The notes under the pieces: generated by a model
Seen by the model: the letters and a program-made list of their open reading frames with translations, nothing else
What the model was told of the DNA's origin: nothing
Database searches by the model: none
Assembly (NCBI GenBank): GCA_015232865.1
Contig: JADFYU010000003.1
Span: 84,601 to 148,600 of the forward strand
Source of the DNA: Magnetococcales bacterium
GTDB taxonomy: Bacteria > Pseudomonadota > Magnetococcia > Magnetococcales > UBA8363
DNA: 64,000 nucleotides
Direction: 5' to 3'
Part shown: positions 54,078-63,458 of the stretch, piece by piece
How the letters are laid out: every line of letters begins with the position of its first letter
How positions within the stretch are numbered: position 1 is the stretch's first letter
Program-made: the position numbers and the translations under genes

Positions 54078-54913
54078 AATGCCCGATTGATATTTTAAAA
54101 CCAAATAAAAATGACCTACAACAGATTGGACAACAAAAATTAATTTTTATCCCAAGAAAAATGAGTCCGCTCGAATGCGACTCTAAAGAATAATTTTAAC
54201 ATATCATTAACTTCTGTCACCCCTGAAATTAAAAAAATTAAATTTCTTTTAATTATATGTATTTGCATACAAAAAAAAAAAAAAAACCCACAATAGACCG
54301 GTTTGCGCAAAAATCGGCCCCGCCCATTCCCAGACACACAAGCGAATATTTGCGCTTTCAAAGAGTGGCTGCTTTTGAAATTTATCGACACCAGAGATGG
54401 AGCAACCCATCTTACTCCATCAACTGATTAAAATAACAGGTTTTTTTCAGGTTCTACTATAAAATCATCTGACCAACCAACTAAAACGTTACAGATTAAA
54501 CCGCCCGATGGCAGGATAAACTACCGTTTTTAGGTTCAAACGATGTCTGTAAACCCGATTTGTTTTGCCATGATTGTTAAAATGATATTGACAACCAACG
54601 ACAGATGCAGAGCCAGTCTGTTCTTAAGAGATGTAACAGATTGGTTTATCTGGTGAACTGGAGAAAATCGAAGTCACCTCATCGGTGATGAGATTTTTAT
54701 GGTTTGCCGGGTGAATCAATTGCCGATTGCAAGAGAATAACCGGCAGATCTCGGATTACAGGAGGTTTCCACTTTTTAAAACAGCCGTGGGAGGCCTGAA
54801 ATATCTGTAACAGGCTTGCCAGTCCATAAGCTGAATCATAAAATTCAGGAACAGACCAACCGACCCCTCACAACCACAAACAGACCTCCAACAGCCTGGG
54901 TCCAGACTACAAG
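54078..54913. other. Long non-coding region between YajD-like and DHH genes
   Basis: About 836 bp with no credible coding frame on either strand. It is AT-rich in its first third, with an unbroken run of about 16 As near 54270-54290, and contains the conserved element copy B at 54639-54688. The segment ~54540-54900 is less AT-rich than its start and could encode a small RNA, but I could not define promoter or ends. Confidence 0.5.
54639..54688 (+). repeat. Conserved non-coding element, copy B
   Basis: Thirty of forty bases (54639-54678) match copy A at 45208, including TTGGT, TATCTG/TGTCTG and the final block ATCxAAGTCACC. The stem TCACC (54674-54678) / GGTGA (54684-54688) is kept while its loop differs (TCATC versus TTTCCG). 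The next gene on the plus-strand side is convergent, so here the element does not lead a gene. Confidence 0.55.
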
Positions 54914-55849
54914 TTAACCGTCAGCGGTAATCCGGGCGACCAACTCAGCCAGTTTTTCATCCGCCTGGTCGGTGCTGATCTGGCAGGTGCCGGCGTTTTG
55001 ATGCCCGCCCCCACCATACTTGAGTGCCAATTCACCGACATTGGTTTTCGAGTCCCGTTTCAAGATCGACTTACCGATAGCAAAAACCGTATTTTGCTTT
55101 TGGAACCCCCACAGAACATGGATGGAGATATTGGTTTCTGGGAATAACGCATAGATCATAAACCGGTTGCCGGCATAGATGATCTCCTCGTTGCGCAGAT
55201 CCAATACCACAAGATTGCCGTGAATAGTCGAACAGGATTTCAGCTGTTCAATAAACTTTTCTTCCTGTTCAAAAAAAAGGTCGACCCGCTCTTTGACGTC
55301 CGGCAGTTTCAGGATATCCCCGATACTCATGTCTCGACAGTGATCAATCAACTGCATCATCAACTGATAATTGGATACGGTAAAATCCCGAAACCGCCCA
55401 AGGCCGGTCCGGGCGTCCATCAGGAAGTTCATCAGTACCCAACCGGTTGGCTTTAGAATCTCTTCCCGGCTGAAACGGGCGGCATCACCTTTATCAACCG
55501 CTTCCATCATCTCATCGGAAACCCGTGGATACCCTTTGGCTCCCCCATAATAATCATAGACAACACGGGCGGCTGAGGGGGCCTTGGAGTCGATGATGTG
55601 GTTCTCCTTCTTTTCACCACCACGACGAATCACCTCACTGAGATGATGATCAAAGGCCAGATAGACCCCTTCCACGTAGGGCAGATTGGTGGTGATATCC
55701 CGACTGGTTATGTCAATCTTACCGTCCTGCATATCTTTGGGATGAACAAATTTTATTTCATCGATCATATCCAATTCTTTGAGAAGAACCGCACAGACCA
55801 ACCCATCGAAATCACTCCGGGTAACAAGCCGGAATTTTTTTTTCTGCAT
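54914..55849 (-). CDS. DHH-family phosphoesterase
   Basis: A 311-residue protein of the DHH/DHHA1 superfamily (exopolyphosphatase, NrnA-type nanoRNase and related enzymes). The N-terminal motif SDFDGLVCAVLL and the metal motif DHHLSE are present, with GDAARF as a further Asp site. The C-terminal DHHA1 substrate-binding motif is KYGGGGHQNAGTC. The ATG at 55849 has AGGAG nine bases upstream; a TTG two codons earlier is less likely. The gene stands alone and its exact substrate is not clear from sequence. Confidence 0.9.
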   Translation of the reverse strand: MQKKKFRLVTRSDFDGLVCAVLLKELDMIDEIKFVHPKDMQDGKIDITSRDITTNLPYVEGVYLAFDHHLSEVIRRGGEKKENHIIDSKAPSAARVVYDYYGGAKGYPRVSDEMMEAVDKGDAARFSREEILKPTGWVLMNFLMDARTGLGRFRDFTVSNYQLMMQLIDHCRDMSIGDILKLPDVKERVDLFFEQEEKFIEQLKSCSTIHGNLVVLDLRNEEIIYAGNRFMIYALFPETNISIHVLWGFQKQNTVFAIGKSILKRDSKTNVGELALKYGGGGHQNAGTCQISTDQADEKLAELVARITADG

Positions 55850-56054
55850 CGTCAATCACTCCTTCGAGATATTTTCCTGGATTCGACAGAAACGGCTCAA
55901 ATCCAGGTTTTTGAATCCATTACCATTACAAACGCACTGTAGCAGATTGACAGTAAATCTTCAAAAGAACAACAGAGCGTTTCTTCGGATAAGACCGAAA
56001 AGAGCGCCTCGGATTGGAAAAACAGCTCCTGGGTTCCGGTCAACCATTGTCAAC

Positions 56055-58181
56055 TCAATTTTTCGTCTGGATCATCCAACAATTATGGATCTTCTGGCTT
56101 CGATTAAAGTCCGGGTCAAAGGTTTGGTCGGTGATATCCGTGACCAACAGGTCCGACTGTAAAACGGAATCGTCCATTTTAAATTGCCTGAGATTATTGG
56201 AGAAGATCAACAACCCTCCCGGCTCCAGCAGACCGGCTACGGTTTGAATCATCTCGGCGTGATCTCGCTGCAGATCAAAGGTACCCGACATGCTCTTGGA
56301 GTTGGAGAATGTCGGTGGGTCCAGAAAAATCAGTCCGAATCGACCGTGACACCGCTTGACCCAGCCCAGGCAATCGGCGGAGATGAACGAGTGTTCCGGC
56401 CCCTTGAACCCATTCAAGGCCATATTCTCTCTTGCCCAGGTCAGATAGGTATTGGAAAGGTCAACGGTCATGGTATCAGCCGCCCCCCCATCCGCCGCAT
56501 AGACCGAAGCCGCTCCGGTATAGCCAAACAGATTGAGAAAACGGCGACCATGGGCCTCTTCACGGATCAGACGACGGGTTGGTGCATGATCCAAAAACAG
56601 TCCGGTATCCAGATAGTCGGTAAAGTTGACCAAAAACCGCAACCCCCCCTCTCTGACCTCTCGCAGGGTACCGCGCCGATCCATCTTGCCGTACTGTGAG
56701 CCGCCCGAACGCTTGCGTCGCACCTTCAGGTAGACATTCTCAGCCGGAACATCCAACACCGACGGGATGACCGCCAAAGCTCCGTTGAGTCGGTCTCTCG
56801 CCTTTCCCGGATCAATGGTTTGCGGTGCCTGATATTCCTGAACATGAACCCACTGCTCATAGACATCGACCGCCAAAGCGTATTCCGGCATGTCGGCGTC
56901 ATAGAGACGATAGCAGGTAACCTGATTTTTTTTCAACCATCGACGCAAATTTTTTTGATTTTTTTTCAGACGATTGGCAAACATCTCCGCCATCTGGGCG
57001 ACCGCCACCGGAACCACCGATTTTTTAGCCACCGCCGGCACAAATGACAGAAGAGAACAGGGGAGCGGACCATTATAGAGGGTGATATTTTTCTCAGGAG
57101 TCACCCCCAGAGCCTGGGCCGCCGCAGGCAGCCCGGTAAAAACCGTCCGATGCCAATCAACGAATCGGTAGCGAATGATTTCACCCAACGCCCGATAGAG
57201 GCTCTGCAATCCGTCAATCGTTCCCTGACGCTCACCGTAAGGTGGGTTGAAGGCCAACAATCCCTTACCGATGCGCGTTGGCTGAACCGCCAACACCTCT
57301 CCTTCCCGAAACTGGATATGGGCTGAAAATCCGGCCAAATCGGCATTTTGTTGTGCGGCTCGAACCATGCTCGGGTTGCTATCAAACCCCAGGATCGGCG
57401 GTAGAGAGCGTTTTCCCACTTCTGAGCGTTCGCGTGCCTCCAGAACCAAGGCATCCCAAGCGTCGGCATCATGACCCAACCAGCCGAGAAAACCAAAATA
57501 GTTTCGGGTTAAACCGGGTGCGGTATCGCTGGCGATCAGGGCGGCTTCGATAGGCAGGGTGCCCGAACCACACATGGGGTCGAGAAAAGGACCGCCGGCC
57601 TTGGCAATTTCGGCCCAGTTGGAAAAAAGCAGAATGGCGGCCGCCAGATTTTGCTTCAGGGGGGCGTTTCCCGATTGAGCCCGATATCCACGACGATGCA
57701 GACTCTCGCCGGAAAGATCGATATTGATTGCCAGTCGATCTCCGCGCAGACGGGCATTGATGCGCAGATCCGGCTGTTCGGTATTGACGGACGGTCGAAC
57801 CCCGGTTAGATTCCGAAAACGGTCAACGATCGCATCCTTGACCCGTCTTGCGGAAAACGCGGTATGGTTGAGGGCATCGTTGGTGCCGGTAAAATCCACC
57901 GCCAACGTTCCCCCCTTATCCAGATGCTCTTCCCAGGGAATTTTGTAGACGCCGTCATAAAGGCTTTGCTGATCCACCACGTTAAATCGGGACAGAGGAT
58001 AGATGACCCGGCTGGCGGTTCGCGACCACAGACAAACCGCATAGGCCAATGACAAGGGGCCTCTGAATGCCACTCCCGCCCGACCAGGTCGTACCCCACC
58101 GGCCCCCAGATCCCGCAACTCTTGAGCCAGAAGCGGTTCCAATCCATAGGCGGTAGAGGCAAAGAAATCAATGTTTTTCAA
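56055..58181 (-). CDS. rlmL: Bifunctional 23S rRNA guanine methyltransferase RlmKL
   Basis: A 708-residue fusion, about the same length as E. coli RlmL (702). The N-terminal THUMP domain (~50-155) precedes the RlmL m2G methyltransferase with DPMCGSGTLPIEAALIA and the catalytic NPPYGER. The second half is RlmK, the m7G enzyme, with NLFGYTGAASVYAADGGA and DPPTFSNSK. It modifies G2445 and G2069 in E. coli numbering. The reading frame starts with TTG at 58181 and no ATG lies upstream before a stop; start confidence is therefore lower than identity. It lies downstream of gapR. Confidence 0.95.
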   Translation of the reverse strand: MKNIDFFASTAYGLEPLLAQELRDLGAGGVRPGRAGVAFRGPLSLAYAVCLWSRTASRVIYPLSRFNVVDQQSLYDGVYKIPWEEHLDKGGTLAVDFTGTNDALNHTAFSARRVKDAIVDRFRNLTGVRPSVNTEQPDLRINARLRGDRLAINIDLSGESLHRRGYRAQSGNAPLKQNLAAAILLFSNWAEIAKAGGPFLDPMCGSGTLPIEAALIASDTAPGLTRNYFGFLGWLGHDADAWDALVLEARERSEVGKRSLPPILGFDSNPSMVRAAQQNADLAGFSAHIQFREGEVLAVQPTRIGKGLLAFNPPYGERQGTIDGLQSLYRALGEIIRYRFVDWHRTVFTGLPAAAQALGVTPEKNITLYNGPLPCSLLSFVPAVAKKSVVPVAVAQMAEMFANRLKKNQKNLRRWLKKNQVTCYRLYDADMPEYALAVDVYEQWVHVQEYQAPQTIDPGKARDRLNGALAVIPSVLDVPAENVYLKVRRKRSGGSQYGKMDRRGTLREVREGGLRFLVNFTDYLDTGLFLDHAPTRRLIREEAHGRRFLNLFGYTGAASVYAADGGAADTMTVDLSNTYLTWARENMALNGFKGPEHSFISADCLGWVKRCHGRFGLIFLDPPTFSNSKSMSGTFDLQRDHAEMIQTVAGLLEPGGLLIFSNNLRQFKMDDSVLQSDLLVTDITDQTFDPDFNRSQKIHNCWMIQTKN

Positions 58182-58229
58182 TAAATTAAAACCAATATAA
58201 AGGGAGTGTGGCCGGAATTGGAAAAATTA

Positions 58230-58526
58230 TCAAACCCCCATGCCCAGGGCCTGTTTATAGAGATGGATCATCGCCTCTTCTTCATCGATCTCATGAGGGT
58301 CCATGGTTCGCAGACGGACAATTTTACGCATGATTTTCGGATCAAAGCCCTGAGATTTAGCTTCGGCATAGACCTCTCGAACATTGGTGGCAATGGCCGA
58401 TTTTTCCTCTTCCAACCGTTCTATACGGTCTATAAACCGGGTTAACTGCTCGGCAGCAATACCTTCTCCATCGACAATCTCTCCAGCCCGTTCATCGGCT
58501 TCCGATTCACTACCCTCCACAGTCAT
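58230..58526 (-). CDS. gapR: GapR/DUF2312 nucleoid-associated protein
   Basis: A 98-residue protein matching the GapR family, an alphaproteobacterial DNA-binding protein that binds overtwisted DNA near active genes and replication forks. Visible features: [41 protein letters not shown] and [21 protein letters not shown]. The ATG at 58526 has AGGA nine bases upstream; the ATG at 58535 is too close to a ribosome site. It supports an alphaproteobacterial lineage. It precedes rlmKL on the same strand by 48 bp. Confidence 0.94.
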   Translation of the reverse strand: MTVEGSESEADERAGEIVDGEGIAAEQLTRFIDRIERLEEEKSAIATNVREVYAEAKSQGFDPKIMRKIVRLRTMDPHEIDEEEAMIHLYKQALGMGV

Positions 58527-58847
58527 GGTCCACATCCTTATTATTTACCAAAATTGACAAAACAGATAAAAAGAGTCCCATTTCGGGAATTTATTCGACA
58601 GTCAGCCGTTGAACGAGCACAAAGGGAGCAACAAATTGGCTTACCTGCTTTACCTGACAAATCAATAGGTTACGCCAGCAGCGTGCCAACCACGGCCAAT
58701 TATCGGTTCTATAGGGGCAATGCTAGCAAAATCCGAAGCCATTTTCGAGGTGCACTGTTGCCACTGGACCCAGAGTCGGAAATTGGCCGCACGCAATCGG
58801 CACGACAACGGGTTGAAGATCGCCCCCCCCCTTATCAAGAAAACCGT
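58527..58847. other. Intergenic region between DUF4139 and gapR genes
   Basis: About 320 bp between two minus-strand genes. I see no tRNA, strong terminator or credible small gene. A run of Cs near 58825-58835 follows the DUF4139 stop. It probably holds the gapR promoter. Confidence 0.4.
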
Positions 58848-60917
58848 CTACTCCAGAACCAAATTCTCCAAATAGTGTTCCAAAGCCTTCTGCGCTTGAT
58901 CCATCTGGCTGTCCAGCTTTTGAATCTGCTGTTGATTTTCTTCCAACAGCGTCTCTTTGTCAGACATTTTATCCATCATGCGCGCGTAAAACCGGCTTTT
59001 GCCATCCACCGTTTTCAGATTGGCCCGCACCCTCTCCTGCTCCCGAGTCAATTCATGAACCTGCTGTTGAGCCAACGTTTTCTGCTGCCTTATTTTTTCA
59101 ACCCGACCCTGCAACTCTGCCGCTTTATTCAACCCTTGTCGAACCGAGTTTGAAAAAGCCCCTTCCCTGGCATAACTGAGCAACGGCGAAAGACCGCCCC
59201 GCACCAGAACCACCCGACTCTGCTGAACCTTCTCCTCTTCAACAATCAGTTGGCTCCGTCCCTTGGCCGCGAGTTCGACCCGAAATCGGTGCCACTGATC
59301 GGTCGATTCAAACGGCTGTACCGACCCCGCCACCTGCCAGCCCTCCCGTTTGGGATATTCGACAACCAAATTTTTCCTGTCACCCCCTCTGTTATCAAAA
59401 TCAAAGGTTTGATTGGCCTGATATTTCCGGGTGAAGGTCAAGACGCCGTTGACAATCCGGCCACTGCTGATCTGACTCTGTTTGGGAGCCGATTGAGCCA
59501 CCACCGCCACATCCTGATCGACACCATAACTCAACAAACGTTTTTCTCCTGCGGGCAGATTATCCAGCAACGCATCTCCGCCATAGACTCCACCGGCAAA
59601 CACGGTCACCGGACCAGAGGGCAGATTGATATCGGTATTGTTCGACAGCCAAACGCCGTTGAAGGGGTGCTCTTTCAGGCTTGTTTGATTATACAAGCTC
59701 ACCTTTTCCATGTTGATGGACTGGGAAATAAAGGAAATCATTGCCCCACGCCGGCGCGGCAGCGTCACCCCATCGACGGTAAAATTAAACAACTCGCCGA
59801 CCGATTCAGCCGTAGCCGCTGCCTGAATGGCAGGGTTTAGAGCGTGTCCTTCCCACCCTTTTTCATCCTCAACGTAGTCATTCATCGGTGCTTTTGCAAA
59901 CGCAGTCATCCCCATGGAGGCGGACTCTTCCTGCAATCCCCGACGAGCAACCGCTCGAACCCCTCCCAAGTGGGGCTGGGGTTCGATAGCGGCCTGCTCC
60001 TGGGTTTGGATGACCGGTCTTTGAACATAGTGTGGGGTGTAGAGGTCTTGAACAAAAGAGATGGGACGACCACTGACCAGGGAAAGACGGATATCCTGCC
60101 AATCGTTATCGGTCTGATTTTCCACCACCGCCCAACCCTGAATCCGAGCCAAACCCGTTTTCCCGTCTTGTTCCGTATCATCCGGCAAGATCATGCGGTA
60201 GGAACGTTTCCAGGTTGGTGTTTCGACCACATAACCCAGACGAACCCGTTTTAATCCATTACCGGGAAACTGCAAAACCATTTTTTTGCTGTTTTTACTG
60301 CGTATGTCATCCAACGCCTTCAAGGCCTGGACCAGATCATGCCGATCGCCCGAATCATCCAAAGCCAACTGTTCCAGATCGCTAAACGCAACCGATCGAA
60401 ACCCCTCCTCGGTGAATAGATTGACAAACCACTCCATCACCGCCACATCCGACTTCTGGATAGCAACCGGTCTCTGTTCCACACCCAACAGACGACCAGA
60501 GAGTTTATTACCCTGATGGGTTGCGGTGATCTGGCTACCTCGAAGCTGACTGAAAATATCGGCCAGGGAGGGGTTTTGGCTCAAATCAATTTCAAAACTG
60601 GAGAGAATCCTGCTTTTGGAGTTTTCAGACGGGTAGAGAACAGATCCGGGAACCCCCCCGTCCAGATCCTCCATCACCAGTGATTTAAGCACGTCACTGA
60701 TCTGTTTGGTCTCCAGGGGCAGGTGTAGTTCGGAACCACCCTGAACGGAGCCAGCATGTTGAAAATATCCGACGCCGCTGGAATAGAGGGCGACACTGCG
60801 TACCGGCAAGGTGGCCTCTGCCTGCTTGGTCGCTTCGGCAAAAAGAGCGGTCGGCAATAAAAAGGTCCACGCAAGAACCAAAATCTTCGACGGCGTAAAG
60901 AAACCTGGAACCCCCAT
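58848..60917 (-). CDS. Secreted DUF4139 domain protein
   Basis: A 689-residue exported protein with signal peptide (ILVLAWTFLLPTALFA). The core matches DUF4139 proteins: VALYSSGVGYFQHAG near the start, VRLGYVVETPTWKRSYRM, LQGWAVVENQTDNDWQDIRLSLVSGRPISFVQDLYTP, and ends in coiled-coil segments (~600-680, VEKIRQQKTLAQQQVHELTREQERVRANL). A beta-rich extracytoplasmic role is likely; the biochemical function of the family is unknown. The ATG at 60917 has an excellent AGAGGAGG site; a 56-residue upstream extension is not plausible. Confidence 0.9.
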   Translation of the reverse strand: MGVPGFFTPSKILVLAWTFLLPTALFAEATKQAEATLPVRSVALYSSGVGYFQHAGSVQGGSELHLPLETKQISDVLKSLVMEDLDGGVPGSVLYPSENSKSRILSSFEIDLSQNPSLADIFSQLRGSQITATHQGNKLSGRLLGVEQRPVAIQKSDVAVMEWFVNLFTEEGFRSVAFSDLEQLALDDSGDRHDLVQALKALDDIRSKNSKKMVLQFPGNGLKRVRLGYVVETPTWKRSYRMILPDDTEQDGKTGLARIQGWAVVENQTDNDWQDIRLSLVSGRPISFVQDLYTPHYVQRPVIQTQEQAAIEPQPHLGGVRAVARRGLQEESASMGMTAFAKAPMNDYVEDEKGWEGHALNPAIQAAATAESVGELFNFTVDGVTLPRRRGAMISFISQSINMEKVSLYNQTSLKEHPFNGVWLSNNTDINLPSGPVTVFAGGVYGGDALLDNLPAGEKRLLSYGVDQDVAVVAQSAPKQSQISSGRIVNGVLTFTRKYQANQTFDFDNRGGDRKNLVVEYPKREGWQVAGSVQPFESTDQWHRFRVELAAKGRSQLIVEEEKVQQSRVVLVRGGLSPLLSYAREGAFSNSVRQGLNKAAELQGRVEKIRQQKTLAQQQVHELTREQERVRANLKTVDGKSRFYARMMDKMSDKETLLEENQQQIQKLDSQMDQAQKALEHYLENLVLE

Positions 60918-61204
60918 TTTTCCTCCTCTTGTGGTCCTAACAGAGACAAAGATGAATTGTTTCGATAACAGGCGGTAACGGTAGCGCATCAAAGGGAGGG
61001 TTTCAATCAGTTTTCGAGAATTGGCAACTCTTTTTCCAGAGCCTGCCTGAATTCGGCAGTCAAACGCATACAAACGGCACAACACATTGATTCATCAGGA
61101 TAATTTTAAAAATCCCGATCAACACGGTGACCGCGTTTTCTTCCGATTCTCCAGGCAAACCCATATCTTGCTCCAGCCACGCCCATTCAACTACCGAATA
61201 TAGA

Positions 61205-61903
61205 TTATGGGGTCAGGGTCGAGAAGCCGCATTTTTCAAGTTGGGCCAACAGGTGATCCGGCGGTTCGGCTTCGACGACAATGGGCGGTTTATTGGCAGC
61301 GAGGGGAATTTCTATGCGGCGGGCATGGAGTTGCAACGGCACGTCCTGAAAAGTGCCCGCATGATCCCCATAAAGACGGTCACCCAAAATGGCAAAGCCC
61401 TGGTGAGCGCAGTGGACCCGAAGCTGATGGGTACGGCCCGTTAGCGGTCGCAGTTCCAACCAGCAGGTTCCATCGTCAGCTCGGCCTAAAACCCGATACT
61501 CGGTTTTGGCCGGTTTTCCTTGCGCATCGACCATCATCTGCCATTGATGCCCCCCTTGAGCCCTCTTCAACAGAGGCAGATCCATCAGCCCGTCGGCTCT
61601 CTGGGGTGTTGCGCAGACAATGGCCCAATATTTCTTTTCAACCTGACCATCGGCAAACAGTTTTGCCAATTTTCGCAGAGCTTTCGGATGTCTACCCAAA
61701 ACCAGACAACCGCTAGTCGGTCGATCCAGACGATGAGCCAGAGCGGGAGGTCTTGGCAGCCCAAAACGCAATACGTCGAAGTAATCCTCCAGCGATTCCC
61801 CCCCTCCAGGTGGCTTATGGACGGCTATCCCAGCCGGTTTATCCACAACCAACATCATTCCATCCCGATAGAGGATGCGCTCAAGCAACTCGTCTTCAGT
61901 CAT
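61205..61903 (-). CDS. RluA-family pseudouridine synthase
   Basis: A 232-residue enzyme with the RluA catalytic signature HRLDRPTSGCLVLG (Asp), the start VVDKPAGIAVHKP and TGRTHQLRVHCAHQGFAILGDRLYG. There is no S4 domain, so it is of the short RluA/TruC/YqcB-like kind, most often TruC (tRNA U65) or RluA. Which RNA it modifies cannot be told from sequence. ATG at 61903. The small gene at 61930 lies 26 bp upstream on the same strand. Confidence 0.92.
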   Translation of the reverse strand: MTEDELLERILYRDGMMLVVDKPAGIAVHKPPGGGESLEDYFDVLRFGLPRPPALAHRLDRPTSGCLVLGRHPKALRKLAKLFADGQVEKKYWAIVCATPQRADGLMDLPLLKRAQGGHQWQMMVDAQGKPAKTEYRVLGRADDGTCWLELRPLTGRTHQLRVHCAHQGFAILGDRLYGDHAGTFQDVPLQLHARRIEIPLAANKPPIVVEAEPPDHLLAQLEKCGFSTLTP

Positions 61904-61929
61904 TCATCCATTCCGCTATTTTGGCCATT

Positions 61930-62169
61930 CTAACAGGCCATGCGCTGTTGATAGGCGTCTGCGTTCTCATTTTGCAAATCTTTAATCTCATCCCTCTCAC
62001 GTTTCTCGCGAGCGATTTGCGTCTTGCGAGCGGCAATGACCAGCGATTCCATGCACTGCATCAGCTCCTCATCCACTTTAGTCCGACCCTCTTGCACTTC
62101 AAGAACCAACTCTCCAGCCATCTGTTCTAAAATGGATTCCATCGCAACAAATTTAGCAATACTGGCCAT
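61930..62169 (-). CDS. Small coiled-coil protein of unknown function
   Basis: A 79-residue protein, mostly alpha-helical, with a charged second half (RKTQIAREKRERDEIKDLQNENADAYQQRM). No signal peptide or metal motif. The ATG at 62169 has AAGGAG nine bases upstream, which decides against a longer frame from 62337. It precedes the RluA-family gene by 26 bp, so it may be co-transcribed. I do not recognise the family. Confidence 0.65.
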   Translation of the reverse strand: MASIAKFVAMESILEQMAGELVLEVQEGRTKVDEELMQCMESLVIAARKTQIAREKRERDEIKDLQNENADAYQQRMAC

Positions 62170-62521
62170 CGGACATGCTCCTTCTGGGGGAAAAATTTTT
62201 GGGACATCTATACCGGATCCCTTGATCACGTTTGTTCTTCCCCAATACTTCAAAATACATGCCACAACGTTTTCAATGATTTTACAACTACCGGACAATC
62301 CCCGAACAACAAGAATATACGTCACGATATCATACACTTAAAAAAAACAAAACCCGCCGCCACCCCTTGTTTTCAACCCGTCAGATCCTGTCGTTCAACG
62401 CAAAAATCAGCGCTCGGAAACCGGGAAAAAACGGCCACAGGGAAAAATGTGCTCCTAATAAATTGCCGAGGGGGGAAAAAAGTACGCTCTTCAAGAATAC
62501 GTTCAACTGCTGAATTCAGGT
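62170..62521. other. Intergenic region between SPOR gene and small coiled-coil gene
   Basis: About 350 bp without a credible gene. It contains a possible terminator for the SPOR gene at 62341-62373; the remainder shows no structured RNA that I can identify. Confidence 0.4.
62341..62373 (-). terminator. Possible weak terminator after the SPOR gene
   Basis: On the minus strand AAAACAA (62373-62367) pairs with TTGTTTT (62350-62344) around a G-rich loop and further Ts follow. The stem is AT-only, so strength is doubtful. Confidence 0.35.
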
Positions 62522-63289
62522 TTATGGCGCCGGCTTCCATTTTTCAATTTTAGCCTCGGTCAGACTGATGCTCTCCATCCGTTCAAACACCTCATCCGCC
62601 TTCTCTTTGCTGTTGTACGGCCCCATGAAAACCTGGAATGTACCGGCATCGGAGGCGACCTTGATCAATTTCAACGGTGAAATCTCCAGAGCTTTCACCC
62701 GCTCCATAACCGCCATGGCTGAAAACAGATTCTCCGATTTGGTCAGAGAGATCACGTGTCCCTGCTCGGTTCGATCCACCCAGACATCCATACCGCTGGC
62801 TCTTAACAAAACCTCGGCCCTTCGGGCCTGTTCCAGATTGATGAAGGGACCGGCCTGCACTTCGTTCATGTGTCCCGGTTTTTGAATCCGATTGACTTTC
62901 GGATCATAGCCCCTGGCCTTCATAGCCGCGACCAACACATCGACACCGGCTTGATTGTCGAACTCACCGAGTTGAACGATATACTTGCTTCTGTCGATAG
63001 CGGATGGTGGGGTAACCGGATCGGAAGTCGGAATTTTTTTGGCCATTTCCAACTTGGCCGGTAGACTGGCCTCTTTCGGGCGAATTCTGATTCCGGTCGC
63101 ATCAATGATTTTGGCCATTGAAATATCGGGAAGTGGAAAATATTTTTTGGGCATGAGCGGCCCTTCCCACAACCCATCGACATCTTTGGAGGAGAGGCCA
63201 TTGATCAATACGGCGACGTTCAAGGTGGCCAAAATCACCACCAACAACAACGGCACGATTCCAAAAACAGCGGGAAGACGTATAGCCAC
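62522..63289 (-). CDS. Membrane-anchored SPOR-domain protein
   Basis: A 255-residue protein with one N-terminal membrane helix (VFGIVPLLLVVILATLNVAVLI), a linker, and two SPOR-like segments (YIVQLGEFDNQAGVDVLVAAMKARGYDPKV and TFQVFMGPYNSKEKADEVFERM). SPOR domains bind denuded peptidoglycan, often at the division site. The start is GTG at 63289 with GGAGG upstream. It lies about 170 bp from coaX, both on the minus strand, with coaX upstream. No enzymatic domain. Confidence 0.88.
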   Translation of the reverse strand: MAIRLPAVFGIVPLLLVVILATLNVAVLINGLSSKDVDGLWEGPLMPKKYFPLPDISMAKIIDATGIRIRPKEASLPAKLEMAKKIPTSDPVTPPSAIDRSKYIVQLGEFDNQAGVDVLVAAMKARGYDPKVNRIQKPGHMNEVQAGPFINLEQARRAEVLLRASGMDVWVDRTEQGHVISLTKSENLFSAMAVMERVKALEISPLKLIKVASDAGTFQVFMGPYNSKEKADEVFERMESISLTEAKIEKWKPAP

Positions 63290-63458
63290 CCAACCCCCTC
63301 CTTGACAATAAAACGTTTAACCTCAATCAAGCCGTTGCCAACACCCATTTTGATACAACCGAGTGCTCCGAAAAAAACACTTGACTGCCACCTCAGCGTT
63401 TAGACAACCGCTTGACCCGGCGTGCATGGGGAACCCCGTCTAACCGATCAGATCTGCA

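Noticed and set aside
54140..54391. Possible 83-codon minus-strand gene in the long gap
   Set aside because: Its middle is a run of Phe codons from a poly-A tract, composition is unlike neighbours, and no domain is visible.
58554..59153. Plus-strand frame between gapR and the DUF4139 gene
   Set aside because: It runs into the confidently assigned DUF4139 gene on the other strand and has no domain.
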